A DNA stretch of 64,000 nucleotides from Ruminococcus sp. (lineage in GTDB: Bacteria > Bacillota > Clostridia > Oscillospirales > Ruminococcaceae): assembly GCA_019420505.1 (NCBI GenBank), contig JAHZHC010000002.1, forward strand, positions 62,001-126,000. Direction: 5' to 3'. The translations under genes were made by a program, and so were the position numbers. Positions 1-8,612 of this stretch are shown one piece after another. Every line of letters begins with the position of its first letter. Position 1 is the stretch's first letter. The notes under the pieces were generated by a model, which was given only the letters and a program-made list of their open reading frames with translations, ran no database searches and had not been told where the DNA came from.

Positions 1-455
1 ACAGTATCTTTTGAGATATCAGTAAGCATGTGCATTGACATTTTAGCCATTTTTGATTCTGTATAACGATATGCAGCCGGTGGATCTCCATCCACAGATC
101 CAAAGTTTCCATGTCCGTCCACCATAGGATAACGTAATGAAAAGCTTTGTGCCATTCTTACAAGTGCGTCATAAACCGAAGCGTCACCGTGAGGATGATA
201 TTTACCCAAAACAGAACCAACCGTATCAGCACACTTACGGTAAGGTTTATCCGGTGTCAGTCCATTTTCATACATAGTATAAAGTATTCTTCTGTGTACA
301 GGTTTAAGTCCGTCTCTGACGTCCGGAAGAGCACGGGACACAATGACCGCCATTGAATATTGAATAAATGATTCTCTCATTACTCGTTCAATATCATTGT
401 CAATAATATTTGTATTATCGCTGAAATTAATATCATTTGAGCTATCGTTAATCAA
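1..455 (-). CDS. gyrA: DNA gyrase subunit A, N-terminal part (runs off the window)
   Basis: GyrA is the DNA breakage and reunion subunit of the A2B2 gyrase that introduces negative supercoils. Only the first 151 or so codons are inside the window. The translated start carries the typical GyrA run: SRALPDVRDGLKPVHRR, then GSVLGKYHPHGD and DGHGNFGSVDGD. The quinolone-resistance region (HPHGDASVYDALVRMAQ) is complete and looks ordinary. I place the start at a TTG at 455 because no ATG lies between it and the in-frame stop near 480, and AGGAAAGAG lies just upstream. gyrB and a small membrane protein precede it on the same strand, as expected near an origin. The catalytic tyrosine and C-terminal domain lie outside the window. 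Confidence 0.95.
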   Translation of the reverse strand, partial: MINDSSNDINFSDNTNIIDNDIERVMRESFIQYSMAVIVSRALPDVRDGLKPVHRRILYTMYENGLTPDKPYRKCADTVGSVLGKYHPHGDASVYDALVRMAQSFSLRYPMVDGHGNFGSVDGDPPAAYRYTESKMAKMSMHMLTDISKDT

Positions 456-519
456 AAAATCACTCTCTTTCCTGATAAATCAATTATCTGTTTTTTTATA
501 GGGAACAAATACTCCTTAT

Positions 520-1170
520 TTATATTTTTTCAAATCTTTCACTGTTTTTTTCTAAAAATTTATCACGAATCACATTTTCATTTCCTTGATTCATACATCT
601 TTTTGGAAGTACATAAATTGTATCTTTTTTGAGAATAATAACAAACATCTTTTCCGTTTCAATAATATCAATTAAAGTATCAGAAAAATATACGATTCTT
701 GGTTCAACCGGAGCAATTTTTTCACCGTTTTCATCTGTACTCTCCGCAAGAATTGTTTCAATTGAGAAACGATCGTTATATAATGTAAAAATATATTTAT
801 CATCTTCAATTAACTTCAATGCCTCTAAAAGAGAAATTCGTATTCTTTTAGTATTATACCAGATAATAAATATTCCTGCGATACAAATTGATGCAAGAAT
901 ATAATTCATAGGTTGGCTTGGATTTCTTCCTATTGAAATAATGAATAAAACTGCTGCAACAGCGAACACTGCTGTTTTGATCCAATTTTTCTTATAGACA
1001 TATTTCTTTTGAAATAAAAGAAATGCTTGTCCTTCTTCATCATTTTTTACATCGTATTCAATTGAAACAAGAGTATTTGTATTATTTTCGATTTCTTCTG
1101 TTATTTCTTCAACTGTTTCTATTTCTACAATATTTTCAAGATTACCGTCTTTTTTTTCTGAATTATTCAA
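520..1170 (-). CDS. Membrane protein between gyrB and gyrA, YcxB-like
   Basis: A 216-residue protein of unknown function. It has an acidic N-terminal tail of about 60 residues, then two adjacent hydrophobic segments (near residues 84-100 and 107-122). A soluble C-terminal domain follows, with alternating strands such as RIVYFSDTLIDIIETEKMF. This layout resembles YcxB-like proteins, whose role is unknown. The start is a TTG at 1170 with AAAGGA about 8 bases upstream; no ATG is near. It follows gyrB by 18 bases and precedes gyrA by 64, so it is probably cotranscribed with the gyrase genes. The family assignment is from fold pattern only and is moderately uncertain. Confidence 0.7.
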   Translation of the reverse strand: MNNSEKKDGNLENIVEIETVEEITEEIENNTNTLVSIEYDVKNDEEGQAFLLFQKKYVYKKNWIKTAVFAVAAVLFIISIGRNPSQPMNYILASICIAGIFIIWYNTKRIRISLLEALKLIEDDKYIFTLYNDRFSIETILAESTDENGEKIAPVEPRIVYFSDTLIDIIETEKMFVIILKKDTIYVLPKRCMNQGNENVIRDKFLEKNSERFEKI

Positions 1171-1188
1171 AATAATATCCTTTCATAA

Positions 1189-3153
1189 TTAAACGTCAAG
1201 ATCCTTAACATATTCCGCATTATTTTCTATAAACTCACGTCTTGGACTAACCTTATCACCCATAAGGATAGTACAAATTTCATCTGCTTTAACTGCATCT
1301 TCCATGGTGATTTTGATCATAGTTCTTGTTTCCGGATTCATAGTTGTTTCCCAAAGCTGTTCCGGATCCATTTCACCAAGACCTTTATAACGCTGAACAT
1401 CTACTTTAAGATTATTCTCTCCTGCAAGTTCTCTGATATATCTGTCTCTTTCCTCATCTGAAAAAGCATATCTGACCTGTTTTCCTCTGTAGACCTTAAA
1501 AAGGGGAGGCTGTGCAATATAAATATGTCCCTGTTCTATAAGATCTTTCATAAATCTGAAGAAGAAAGTCAAAAGTAAAGTTCTGATATGGCTTCCATCC
1601 ACATCGGCATCGGCCATAATAATTACTTTTCCGTATCTTAGCTTTGATATGTCGAAATCCTCTCCAATTGAAGTGCCTAAAGCAGTAACTATAGGCATAA
1701 GCTTTTCATTGCCGTATACTTTATCAATTCTTGCTTTTTCAACATTGAGCATTTTACCCCAAAGAGGAAGAATCGCCTGAAATTTTCTGTCTCTTCCTTC
1801 TTTAGCCGAACCGCCCGCAGAATCTCCCTCGACAATATATATCTCAGTATATTCATTATTTCTTTCGGAACAGTCAGCAAGTTTTCCCGGAAGTGATGAA
1901 CTCTCAAGTGCGGATTTACGTCTTGTTAATTCTCTTGCTTTTTTAGCTGCTTCTCTTGCACGTTGTGCCTGAACTGATTTTTCAAATATTGTTTTAGCAA
2001 CACTTGGATTTTCCTCAAGATAATTCATCAGCTTTTCAGTAACAATCTTATCTACAAGAGGTCTTACTTCAGGATTTCCGAGCCTGCCCTTAGTTTGTCC
2101 CTCAAACTCGCAGTTTGTAAGCTTTACTGAAACAATAGCTGTAAGACCTTCCCTGACGTCGTCACCCATAAGCTTGTCGCCGTCTTTAAGAAGATTAAAT
2201 TTCTTGCCATATTCATTTATAACCTTTGTCAATGCATTTTTAAAGCCTGTTTCATGAGTACCGCCGTCAGGAGTATGAATATTATTTGCAAATGACAAAA
2301 TAAGATCATTATAAGTATCATTATACTGCAATGCTATTTCAGCAAAAGTATCGCCTTCCATACCCTGAAAATAAATAACTTCTTCAGAAATAGGATCAAC
2401 GCCTCTTGTTTTATGAATATGTTCAACAAACTGACGTATTCCGCCCTCATAATGAAGAACTTCCTGTACAGGATCAAGTTCATTTCTCAAATCAGTAAAT
2501 ATAATTTTTACTCCTGCATTAAGAAAAGCCTGTTCACGAAGTCTTTTTAAGAGAACTTCATATTCGTATACTGTTGTTTCTGTAAATATTTCAGGATCAG
2601 CCTTAAATGAAACAGAAGTACCTGTTTTCTTAGTTTCACCTATAATTTTCAAAGGCTCAGAATAAGATCCTCTGTCAAATCTTTGAAAATGAATATTTGA
2701 ACCGTCATAGACAGTCAGCTCTAACCATTCTGAAAGAGCGTTTACAACAGACGCACCTACTCCGTGAAGACCTCCGGCAACTTTGTACCCGCCACCACCG
2801 AATTTTCCTCCCGCATGAAGTATTGTATAAACAACCGTTGCGGCAGATATTTTTTCTTTCGGATGAATACCTGTCGGAATACCTCTTCCGTTATCAGTAA
2901 CTCTTATTATATTATCGGGAAGAATATCCACCTCAATTTCCGTACAATAACCGGCCAAAGCTTCATCAATAGCATTATCTACAATTTCATAAACAAGATG
3001 ATGAAGTCCCTTCGGACCTGTAGAACCGATATACATTCCCGGTCTTTTTCTTACAGCCTCAAGTCCTTCAAGAACCTGAATCTGATTTTCATCATAGCTA
3101 TTGTCTTTATCAATTTGTGAAATTTTCTCGGTTTCCAATTCCATGTTATTCAA
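1189..3153 (-). CDS. gyrB: DNA gyrase subunit B
   Basis: The ATPase subunit of DNA gyrase; with GyrA it drives ATP-dependent negative supercoiling. The 654-residue product shows the GHKL ATPase signature (VDNAIDEALAG, then DNGRGIPTGIH and GGLHGVGASVVNALS), the TOPRIM motif EGDSAGG near residue 442, DADVDGSHI near 515, and the C-terminal QRYKGLGEM. Length is close to that of other Firmicutes GyrB proteins. The start is a TTG at 3153: AGGGGG lies 7 bases upstream, whereas the next ATG (3144) would be 16 bases away. Its position downstream of the RemB-like gene and upstream of gyrA is the classical origin-proximal order. Confidence 0.98.
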   Translation of the reverse strand: MNNMELETEKISQIDKDNSYDENQIQVLEGLEAVRKRPGMYIGSTGPKGLHHLVYEIVDNAIDEALAGYCTEIEVDILPDNIIRVTDNGRGIPTGIHPKEKISAATVVYTILHAGGKFGGGGYKVAGGLHGVGASVVNALSEWLELTVYDGSNIHFQRFDRGSYSEPLKIIGETKKTGTSVSFKADPEIFTETTVYEYEVLLKRLREQAFLNAGVKIIFTDLRNELDPVQEVLHYEGGIRQFVEHIHKTRGVDPISEEVIYFQGMEGDTFAEIALQYNDTYNDLILSFANNIHTPDGGTHETGFKNALTKVINEYGKKFNLLKDGDKLMGDDVREGLTAIVSVKLTNCEFEGQTKGRLGNPEVRPLVDKIVTEKLMNYLEENPSVAKTIFEKSVQAQRAREAAKKARELTRRKSALESSSLPGKLADCSERNNEYTEIYIVEGDSAGGSAKEGRDRKFQAILPLWGKMLNVEKARIDKVYGNEKLMPIVTALGTSIGEDFDISKLRYGKVIIMADADVDGSHIRTLLLTFFFRFMKDLIEQGHIYIAQPPLFKVYRGKQVRYAFSDEERDRYIRELAGENNLKVDVQRYKGLGEMDPEQLWETTMNPETRTMIKITMEDAVKADEICTILMGDKVSPRREFIENNAEYVKDLDV

Positions 3154-3248
3154 AAAATAACCCCCTAATGTTGTTTTATTTCACTTAATTTTTTAATATA
3201 AGGTACATTGCACGCATTCAATCGATATGACTTGTGCTTCTAATAATT

Positions 3249-3530
3249 TTAATCATGATTATAATTATTTTCATCAATCCGCCGATTAAATCTTTTTAAA
3301 AGAGTTGCACAGGACATCTGACTTATATAAACCGTTTCAGTAAAATCACTGTCAAGACAAACAATAAAACTTTTCGGCATCTCATAAGTACAGCTGATAA
3401 CTCTTTTTTTCTTTGAAGATTCATTAATAAAATCCTTTGTAATTTTAGAAACCGAAGTATTCTCAATATCGAAAATACCTATAATTTCATTTACATTAAC
3501 CATAAAATCGTTGCCTAAATGAAGATACAT
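3249..3530 (-). CDS. RemB/YaaB-like DUF370 small regulator
   Basis: A 93-residue protein beginning MYLHLGNDFMVNVNEIIGI. This resembles the DUF370 family, which includes Bacillus RemA and RemB. RemA is a DNA-binding regulator of biofilm matrix genes; the RemB/YaaB paralogue sits in the recF-gyrB interval, exactly as here. The gene follows recF by only 6 bases and precedes gyrB by about 95, so it is likely read in the dnaN-recF-gyrB transcript. No catalytic residues are expected. Its regulon in this organism cannot be inferred from the sequence. Confidence 0.8.
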   Translation of the reverse strand: MYLHLGNDFMVNVNEIIGIFDIENTSVSKITKDFINESSKKKRVISCTYEMPKSFIVCLDSDFTETVYISQMSCATLLKRFNRRIDENNYNHD

Positions 3531-3536
3531 ATTTTT

Positions 3537-4667
3537 TCACCGATTTTTCCCGACTATATTTCCATCATCAATAAAAAACAATTTTCCTCTGCTTTTTTTA
3601 TCAAACGGAATATTTTTATCACAGCAGGTAATAAAAACCTGCATATTGTCAATTTTAGAAATAACAAATTTTTGTCTTGATATATCCAATTCACTTAATA
3701 CATCATCCAAAAGAATACAGGGCGATTCATTAATTTCTTCACTTAAAATATAAGCTTGTGCCAGCTTTAAAATCAAAGCCAATGACCTGTGCTGACCTTG
3801 AGAAGCAAAATCTCTAACAGGAAGATTATTTATATATCCGTTTAAATCGTCCCTGTGTATACCTTTTGTAGTAAAACCTGCTCTTAAGTCATCATTAAGA
3901 GAACTTTTAAGACAATTAAAATATTCTTCAGTCATTTTTCCCCGATAATCTTTTTTGTTTTCCAAATCAGAAAAAACAGTTGAAAAATATTTTAATTCAA
4001 GTTCTTCATTTCCCTTTGATATATCATTATATAAATGCTTTGCAAAACTATTAAGTTTTTTTATATAATTATATCTTAGAAAACTAATATATGAACCCAT
4101 TGAAGCAAGCTGAACATCCCATATTTCAAGTTCTTCTGTCTTTGATTTTCCCTGATTTATATTTTTTAATAAAGCGTTTCTCTGTTCAAGAATATTATCA
4201 TATTTTAATATAACTGAATTATATGAATTTTTTATTTGTGACACTGACAAATCAATAAATTTTCTTCTATTGTCAGGTGAGCCTTTTGAAAGCTCCAGAT
4301 CCTCAGGAGTAAATATTACGCAATTAAAGCTGCCGAACAGATTAGACGGAGCTTTAAGCTTTACTCCATTCAGTGATACATTTTTTTCTTTCAAATTTGG
4401 TCTTGACATATTATATTTAATTATCTGTTCACGATTATTATCTTTAAATACAAGTTCAATATTTAAAACCTCATCATTAATATTGATCATACTTTTATCT
4501 TTAGTATTTCTGAAGCTTTTAACACCGCTGCAAATCCATATTGATTCAATTAAATTTGTTTTGCCTTGTGCATTCTTGCCGCAAAAAATATTAAGCTTTG
4601 GATGTGGACTAATATTAATATCTTTTAAATTTTTAAAACCGTTTACATATAATTTTGTAATATACAT
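3537..4667 (-). CDS. recF: DNA replication/repair protein RecF
   Basis: RecF is an SMC-like ATPase that binds gapped DNA and, with RecO and RecR, helps load RecA at stalled forks. The 376-residue product has a Walker A motif near residue 30 (CGKNAQGKTNLIES), an ABC-type signature region (VRDFASQGQHRSLAL) and a Walker B with D-loop (CILLDDVLSELD) near residue 310. Length is typical. Its ATG shares one base with the stop of the S4-domain gene upstream, which indicates translational coupling. The order dnaN, S4 protein, recF is the standard Firmicutes arrangement. Confidence 0.96.
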   Translation of the reverse strand: MYITKLYVNGFKNLKDINISPHPKLNIFCGKNAQGKTNLIESIWICSGVKSFRNTKDKSMININDEVLNIELVFKDNNREQIIKYNMSRPNLKEKNVSLNGVKLKAPSNLFGSFNCVIFTPEDLELSKGSPDNRRKFIDLSVSQIKNSYNSVILKYDNILEQRNALLKNINQGKSKTEELEIWDVQLASMGSYISFLRYNYIKKLNSFAKHLYNDISKGNEELELKYFSTVFSDLENKKDYRGKMTEEYFNCLKSSLNDDLRAGFTTKGIHRDDLNGYINNLPVRDFASQGQHRSLALILKLAQAYILSEEINESPCILLDDVLSELDISRQKFVISKIDNMQVFITCCDKNIPFDKKSRGKLFFIDDGNIVGKNR

Positions 4668-4891
4668 TATTCTACCGTAATTTCAGTTTCTATTTCATCT
4701 ATCTGAACACAATCGCCCTTATAAACTTTTTTTCCTCTTTGAGTGCATATTTCACCGTTAAATTTTATTCTTTCCTCAGCAATTATTTCTTTTCCTATTC
4801 CGCCTGTTTCCACAATACCGGCATATTTAAGCAAAGAATCAAGTTTTATATATTCTGTTTTTATTTTTACTTTAACTTGTTTATAATTCAT
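4667..4891 (-). CDS. yaaA: S4-domain RNA-binding protein, YaaA type
   Basis: A 74-residue S4-like protein of the type that lies between dnaN and recF in many Firmicutes. The S4 fold is visible as IKLDSLLKYAGIVETGG followed by IKFNGEICTQRGKKVYKGD, the alpha-L type RNA-binding surface. In related bacteria this small protein has been linked to ribosome biogenesis; that role is family knowledge and cannot be read here. It overlaps the recF start by one base and follows dnaN by about 95 bases. Confidence 0.9.
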   Translation of the reverse strand: MNYKQVKVKIKTEYIKLDSLLKYAGIVETGGIGKEIIAEERIKFNGEICTQRGKKVYKGDCVQIDEIETEITVE

Positions 4892-4986
4892 ATTTACTCC
4901 AAAATCATAGTTTAAACATTCAGCGTTAAAATTAAATTTTTATTTTCCGCAGATAATATTTATAAAAATTAATTCATTCAGATTTA

Positions 4987-6093
4987 TTATTCTTTTGAAA
5001 GACGAACAGGAAGAACCAAAAAAGTATAATTACTGTCATCACAAGGAACTATCTTCATCGGAAGTAAGCTTCCGCTCATCTGAAGTTTAATTTTATCCTC
5101 ACTAATTACTTTCAGCGGATCAAGAAAATATTTGCATTTAAATCCGATTTCAATAACAGGTCCTGCAATATCAGCTTTTATTTCATCTGTGATTTTTCCC
5201 ATTGATGTTGAACATCTTACTTTAATTATCCCATTTTCAAAATAACATCTTACCGGACTTGGATTACGTTCATTAATAAGAAGCATAGCTCTTTCAAGTG
5301 TTTCTATCAGACTTTTTCTTTCAGCAATGACTTCAGTTGTAAATGTTTCCGGAATAGCGCTCTTATATGGATGAAATTCACCTTCAAGCAATCTTGAATA
5401 AACAAAATATCCGTTAATTTCAAAGATAATATGCTTTGATGAAACAAACATAAAGCATTTATCATCATCATTATCACTCAGAAGCTTTGATACTTCTGAT
5501 AATGTTTTTGCGGGAACTACAAATTTAGTTTTTCCATCATATTTTATAGGTTCCTGTCTTACGGCAAGCCTGTAACCGTCAATAGCAACCAAATTTAACA
5601 TTCCGTCTTCTATATCAAATAATTCGCCCTTTAAAATTGGTTTCATATCAGTAACCGCAACAGCAAAAATAGTCTGATTAATCATATTTTTTAAAACAGG
5701 CTGAGAAATTGTTATTTCATCACAGTCTTTTTTTACGGGAAGCTCAGGATAATCTTCTGATGAAACAGCGCTCAGGTTAAAGGTCGTTACACCGCTTGAT
5801 AAAGTAACCTGAAGATTATCAGATATTTCAATAAAAATATCTTCCTCCGGCATTTTTCTTATCATTTCACAGAAAAGTCTTGCATTAAGAATAAATTCAC
5901 CTTTATCTTGTGAAACAACAGAAATTGTAGTTCTTATTCCGATTTCAAGATTATAACCTGTTAACTCCATCATTCCGTCTGAAACCTTACATTTAATTCC
6001 TTCGAGAGAAGGAAGAGATGAACGTTCAGAAACTGCTTTTGATACATTCACTATAGCTTCATAAAGAGATGACTTGCTGCATTTTAATTTCAT
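4987..6093 (-). CDS. dnaN: DNA polymerase III sliding clamp (beta subunit)
   Basis: DnaN forms the ring-shaped homodimer that tethers the replicative polymerase to DNA. The 368-residue protein starts MKLKCSKSSLYEAIVNVSKA and has the three repeated clamp folds. Conserved segments include FILNARLFCEMIRKMPE in domain 1, LNLVAIDGYRLAVRQ in domain 2 and the C-terminal tail MKIVPCDDSNYTFLVLPVRL, which contributes to the client-peptide pocket. Length is typical. The gene is separated from dnaA by the 421-bp region annotated here as the origin, the same order as in Bacillus. Confidence 0.97.
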   Translation of the reverse strand: MKLKCSKSSLYEAIVNVSKAVSERSSLPSLEGIKCKVSDGMMELTGYNLEIGIRTTISVVSQDKGEFILNARLFCEMIRKMPEEDIFIEISDNLQVTLSSGVTTFNLSAVSSEDYPELPVKKDCDEITISQPVLKNMINQTIFAVAVTDMKPILKGELFDIEDGMLNLVAIDGYRLAVRQEPIKYDGKTKFVVPAKTLSEVSKLLSDNDDDKCFMFVSSKHIIFEINGYFVYSRLLEGEFHPYKSAIPETFTTEVIAERKSLIETLERAMLLINERNPSPVRCYFENGIIKVRCSTSMGKITDEIKADIAGPVIEIGFKCKYFLDPLKVISEDKIKLQMSGSLLPMKIVPCDDSNYTFLVLPVRLSKE

Positions 6094-6183
6094 GAGATTT
6101 TTTCTCCTTTTTCATTTTAAACATTAATTATTTTTTAGCATAATTAAAATTGAATAAATTAAATAAATAATATATTTATTTTT

Positions 6184-6198
6184 TAGTAGTAGTAGTAG
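6184..6198 (+). repeat. DnaA-trio repeat, five TAG triplets
   Basis: Five uninterrupted TAG triplets, which read 3'-GAT-5' on the plus strand, lie directly beside the box-like GGTTGAAAA (6203-6211) with a GCGG patch between. DnaA-trio elements are known origin components that direct a DnaA filament onto one strand during unwinding. The adjoining AT-only DNA on the other side fits an unwinding element. Confidence 0.75.
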
Positions 6199-6428
6199 AG
6201 GCGGTTGAAAACATTAAAAACTCCAAATAAGCCTGTTTCACGCACTTTTTTCATGAATATAATTAAACATAATTTCAAAATAAAAAGTTAAAAGTGTTTA
6301 AAAAATTTTTTTAGTTTAATTTGTTGAATTTTTTCATGTTGATTGTTAAATAAAAGATAAAATTTTGTTGAAAGAAATAAATACACAAATTTTTATCAAC
6401 TTTTTATATTTCATATTAAATTTTAAAC

Positions 6429-6513
6429 TGTTGAAAATTTATCATAAAAAGTTATAAAACAAAGCTTTATTAACCTGATTTATTGTTGAAAACTATGTTG
6501 AAACAGTTGAAAA
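6429..6513 (-). repeat. Cluster of four DnaA-box-like 9-mers
   Basis: TGTTGAAAA at 6429 and 6484, TGTTGAAAC at 6496 and AGTTGAAAA at 6505. The last two are directly abutting. All have the same orientation (TTTTCAACA on the minus strand). They lie immediately after the dnaA stop codon, where Bacillus also has a box cluster. Confidence 0.65.
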
Positions 6514-6514
6514 T

Positions 6515-7864
6515 CTATGTACTTTTTAAATTTTTTATTATATCATCCACTGTTTCTTTTAAATCAGGGTTTTTCTTTAAAAGTTTAACTACGTCCTGAT
6601 AATGAATAGTCATAGTAGAATGATTTTTATTAAGTTCATTACCGATTTGGATATATGTCATTCCTTTTATTTCTTTTAACAAATAAATTGTTATTTTTCT
6701 TGCAAGTGAAATATTTGCACGTCTGTTTTGAGATCTTATATCTTCGGGAGTAACTTTAAATGAAGTGGCAACTTCATTAATAATACTGTCAACTGTTATC
6801 TCAGCCGGATGATTTGCAATCATTATTTCTTTTATTACTCTTTGAGCCATTGAAATTGAAGGAGGTTCATTGGTATAAGTAGTAAGAGCTTTTATTTTAT
6901 TTACCGTTCCTTCAAGCTGACGAATATTGGTTTTTATTTTTTCTGCAATAATTCTTGCAACATTATCAGAAAGCTGAAGCCCTAAAAGCTCAGCTTTTCT
7001 TTTAACAATAGCCATTCTTGTTTCAAAATCAGGGGGCTGTATATCAACCTGTACACCGAGAGAAAAACGTGATCTTATTCTGTTTTCAAGCTTAGAAATT
7101 TTAGAAGGAGCAATATCAGAAGTAAGAACAATCTGTTTTCCTGCATTATAAAGATCGTTAAAGGTATGGAAAAATTCTTCCTGTCCTCTTTCTTTTCCGG
7201 CTATAAACTGAATATCATCTATTAAAAGAAAATCAGCATTTCTGTATTTATTGTGAAAATCAATAGTTTTATGATATTCCAAAGCCATAACAAGTTCATT
7301 TACAAAATTTTCACCTGTGGTATAGATAATATTAAGATCAGGATTTTTCTTTAAAACTTCGTTTTCAATTGCTTTCATAAGATGAGTTTTTCCAAGTCCT
7401 GAATCTCCGTAAATAAAAAGAGGATTAAAAGTATTATTTGATGGGGTATTACCCGAATTTTCATTTTTACCTGCAACTGCAATACAGAATGCATATGCAA
7501 GTTCATTGGATTTTCCTTTTATAAAATTCTCGAAAGTCAAAGATTCGCTGATTGAAGTAGGCTCACTGACTGTAGGAACAGGTTCGGCAATTTGTTCAGG
7601 TTCTTTTTCTTTTGTTTTAACAAGAATTTTAATTTCTACATCAAATCCCAATGTTTCTGAAAAAGCTTTTTTCAAAACAGGCTCATAGACTTCAAGAGTA
7701 GTTTTTCTTGTAAATTCACTGTCTGTAAGAAGATAAGCCGTATTGTTTTCAAGTTTGTAAGGTTCAAGTATTCTTATCCATTTATTAAAACCTATTTCAC
7801 TGACTGTCGGATCAGTTTTACAGTATTTTAAAACGCTGAAAAATACGTCGTTAAAAGACTCCAT
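6515..7864 (-). CDS. dnaA: Chromosomal replication initiator DnaA
   Basis: DnaA is the AAA+ initiator that binds DnaA boxes, forms a filament and melts the origin. The 449-residue protein has a short domain I (residues 1-80) and a variable linker rich in proline, glutamate and serine. The AAA+ core has Walker A GDSGLGKTHL near residue 152 and Walker B LLIDDIQF near 214. The C-terminal domain IV ends with the box-recognition helix-turn-helix (NKNHSTMTIHYQ). AGGAGG lies just upstream of the ATG. Domain IV should bind the divergent TTTTCAACA boxes of the adjacent gap, which makes the box-contacting residues here worth comparing with Bacillus DnaA. Confidence 0.98.
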   Translation of the reverse strand: MESFNDVFFSVLKYCKTDPTVSEIGFNKWIRILEPYKLENNTAYLLTDSEFTRKTTLEVYEPVLKKAFSETLGFDVEIKILVKTKEKEPEQIAEPVPTVSEPTSISESLTFENFIKGKSNELAYAFCIAVAGKNENSGNTPSNNTFNPLFIYGDSGLGKTHLMKAIENEVLKKNPDLNIIYTTGENFVNELVMALEYHKTIDFHNKYRNADFLLIDDIQFIAGKERGQEEFFHTFNDLYNAGKQIVLTSDIAPSKISKLENRIRSRFSLGVQVDIQPPDFETRMAIVKRKAELLGLQLSDNVARIIAEKIKTNIRQLEGTVNKIKALTTYTNEPPSISMAQRVIKEIMIANHPAEITVDSIINEVATSFKVTPEDIRSQNRRANISLARKITIYLLKEIKGMTYIQIGNELNKNHSTMTIHYQDVVKLLKKNPDLKETVDDIIKNLKST

Positions 7865-8017
7865 TTTTATCCTCCTGAATTTTTGTTTATTAATCGATAA
7901 AATATCATAAAATAAAAATTTTCCCTTTGAATGACTTCAAGGGGGGTATCTATATTAATTATTTTATGTTTAAATTTTTAATAATTAAAAAACAGACACA
8001 ATTATCAATTCTATTTA

Positions 8018-8046
8018 ATTATAGCATATTTCAAAAATTTTTTCAA
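8018..8046 (-). promoter_or_regulatory. Probable dnaA promoter
   Basis: On the minus strand TTGAAA (8046-8041) and TATAAT (8023-8018) are separated by 17 bases, a good sigma-A type promoter about 150 bases upstream of dnaA. Confidence 0.6.
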
Positions 8047-8217
8047 GTATAATGCATTATATAATAGTGTAAATTTTTTTATAATATTTCTGAGTTTTTT
8101 AAAAATATGATATACAAAGAAATATCATATTAAATACTATATGTTGTGTTTTTAAATAAACAGATAAACCAATCAATAAAAAAGGTTTATTCAAATATAA
8201 AAAAATTGTGAATTGTC

Positions 8218-8247
8218 TTGACAAATAATATAAGAATAAGATATAAT
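8218..8247 (+). promoter_or_regulatory. Probable rpmH-rnpA promoter
   Basis: TTGACA (8218-8223) and TATAAT (8242-8247) with an 18-base spacer, about 100 bases upstream of rpmH. This is the strongest promoter in the dnaA-rpmH gap on this strand. Confidence 0.75.
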
Positions 8248-8350
8248 TGATTATTACAAGGGCAAGTTGTGTGTATTTTCATAATTTAAAAAGCCCGCAT
8301 TATTTTATTGAAATGGTTTGTTTTGATTTTGGAAGGGAGGATATTTGAAA

Positions 8351-8485
8351 ATGAAGAGAACTTATCAGCCTAAAAAATTACAGAGAAAAAAAGTACATGG
8401 TTTTATGAAGAGAATGTCAACTAAGAACGGCAGAAAGGTTTTGGCTCGCAGAAGATCAAAAGGAAGAGCAAGACTCAGCTACTAA
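8351..8485 (+). CDS. rpmH: Ribosomal protein bL34
   Basis: A 44-residue, very basic protein starting MKRTYQPKKLQRKKVHGF and ending with the conserved ARRRSKGRARLSY. This is the diagnostic L34 sequence and length. L34 is a small structural protein of the 50S subunit. GGGAGG lies upstream of the ATG. The rpmH-rnpA-yidD-yidC-jag order next to dnaA is one of the most conserved gene strings in bacteria. Confidence 0.98.
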   Translation: MKRTYQPKKLQRKKVHGFMKRMSTKNGRKVLARRRSKGRARLSY

Positions 8486-8612
8486 TTACTTAAAAGATAC
8501 GGCCATATACCATTCAGCATAAAAATGTTTGGTATAGGGTCTTTCTCTTTATTGTGATCTAAAATCATAATAAAATATGATGTAATAATTATAGGTTTAT
8601 TCAGAGGTTTTT

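Larger units (their letters stand above)
6094..6514. other. oriC: Probable chromosomal replication origin (oriC) between dnaA and dnaN
   Basis: A 421-bp, very AT-rich gap between dnaA and dnaN. It contains eight TGTTGAAAA-like 9-mers on the plus strand (rc TTTTCAACA) at 6203, 6322, 6338, 6366, 6429, 6484, 6496 and 6505, plus TTATCAACT at 6393 in the opposite orientation. These differ from the textbook TTATCCACA box at two or more positions. Four boxes are packed against the dnaA end (6429-6513). On the dnaN side, a box (6203-6211) is followed by a short GC patch, five TAG trios and an AT-only stretch (about 6140-6183). Read on the minus strand this is box, GC patch, trio, AT-rich DNA, then dnaN, the same order as the Bacillus unwinding region. 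Gene orientation also diverges around dnaA. Confidence 0.8.
7865..8350. other. Intergenic region between divergent dnaA and rpmH
   Basis: 486 bp of AT-rich DNA holding the divergent promoters of dnaA and rpmH. I see no clear run of TTTTCAACA-type boxes here, unlike the dnaA-dnaN gap. A small hairpin in the dnaA leader lies at 7923-7943 (CCCTTTGAA with TTCAAGGG, one-base bulge). No gene was found. Confidence 0.6.
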
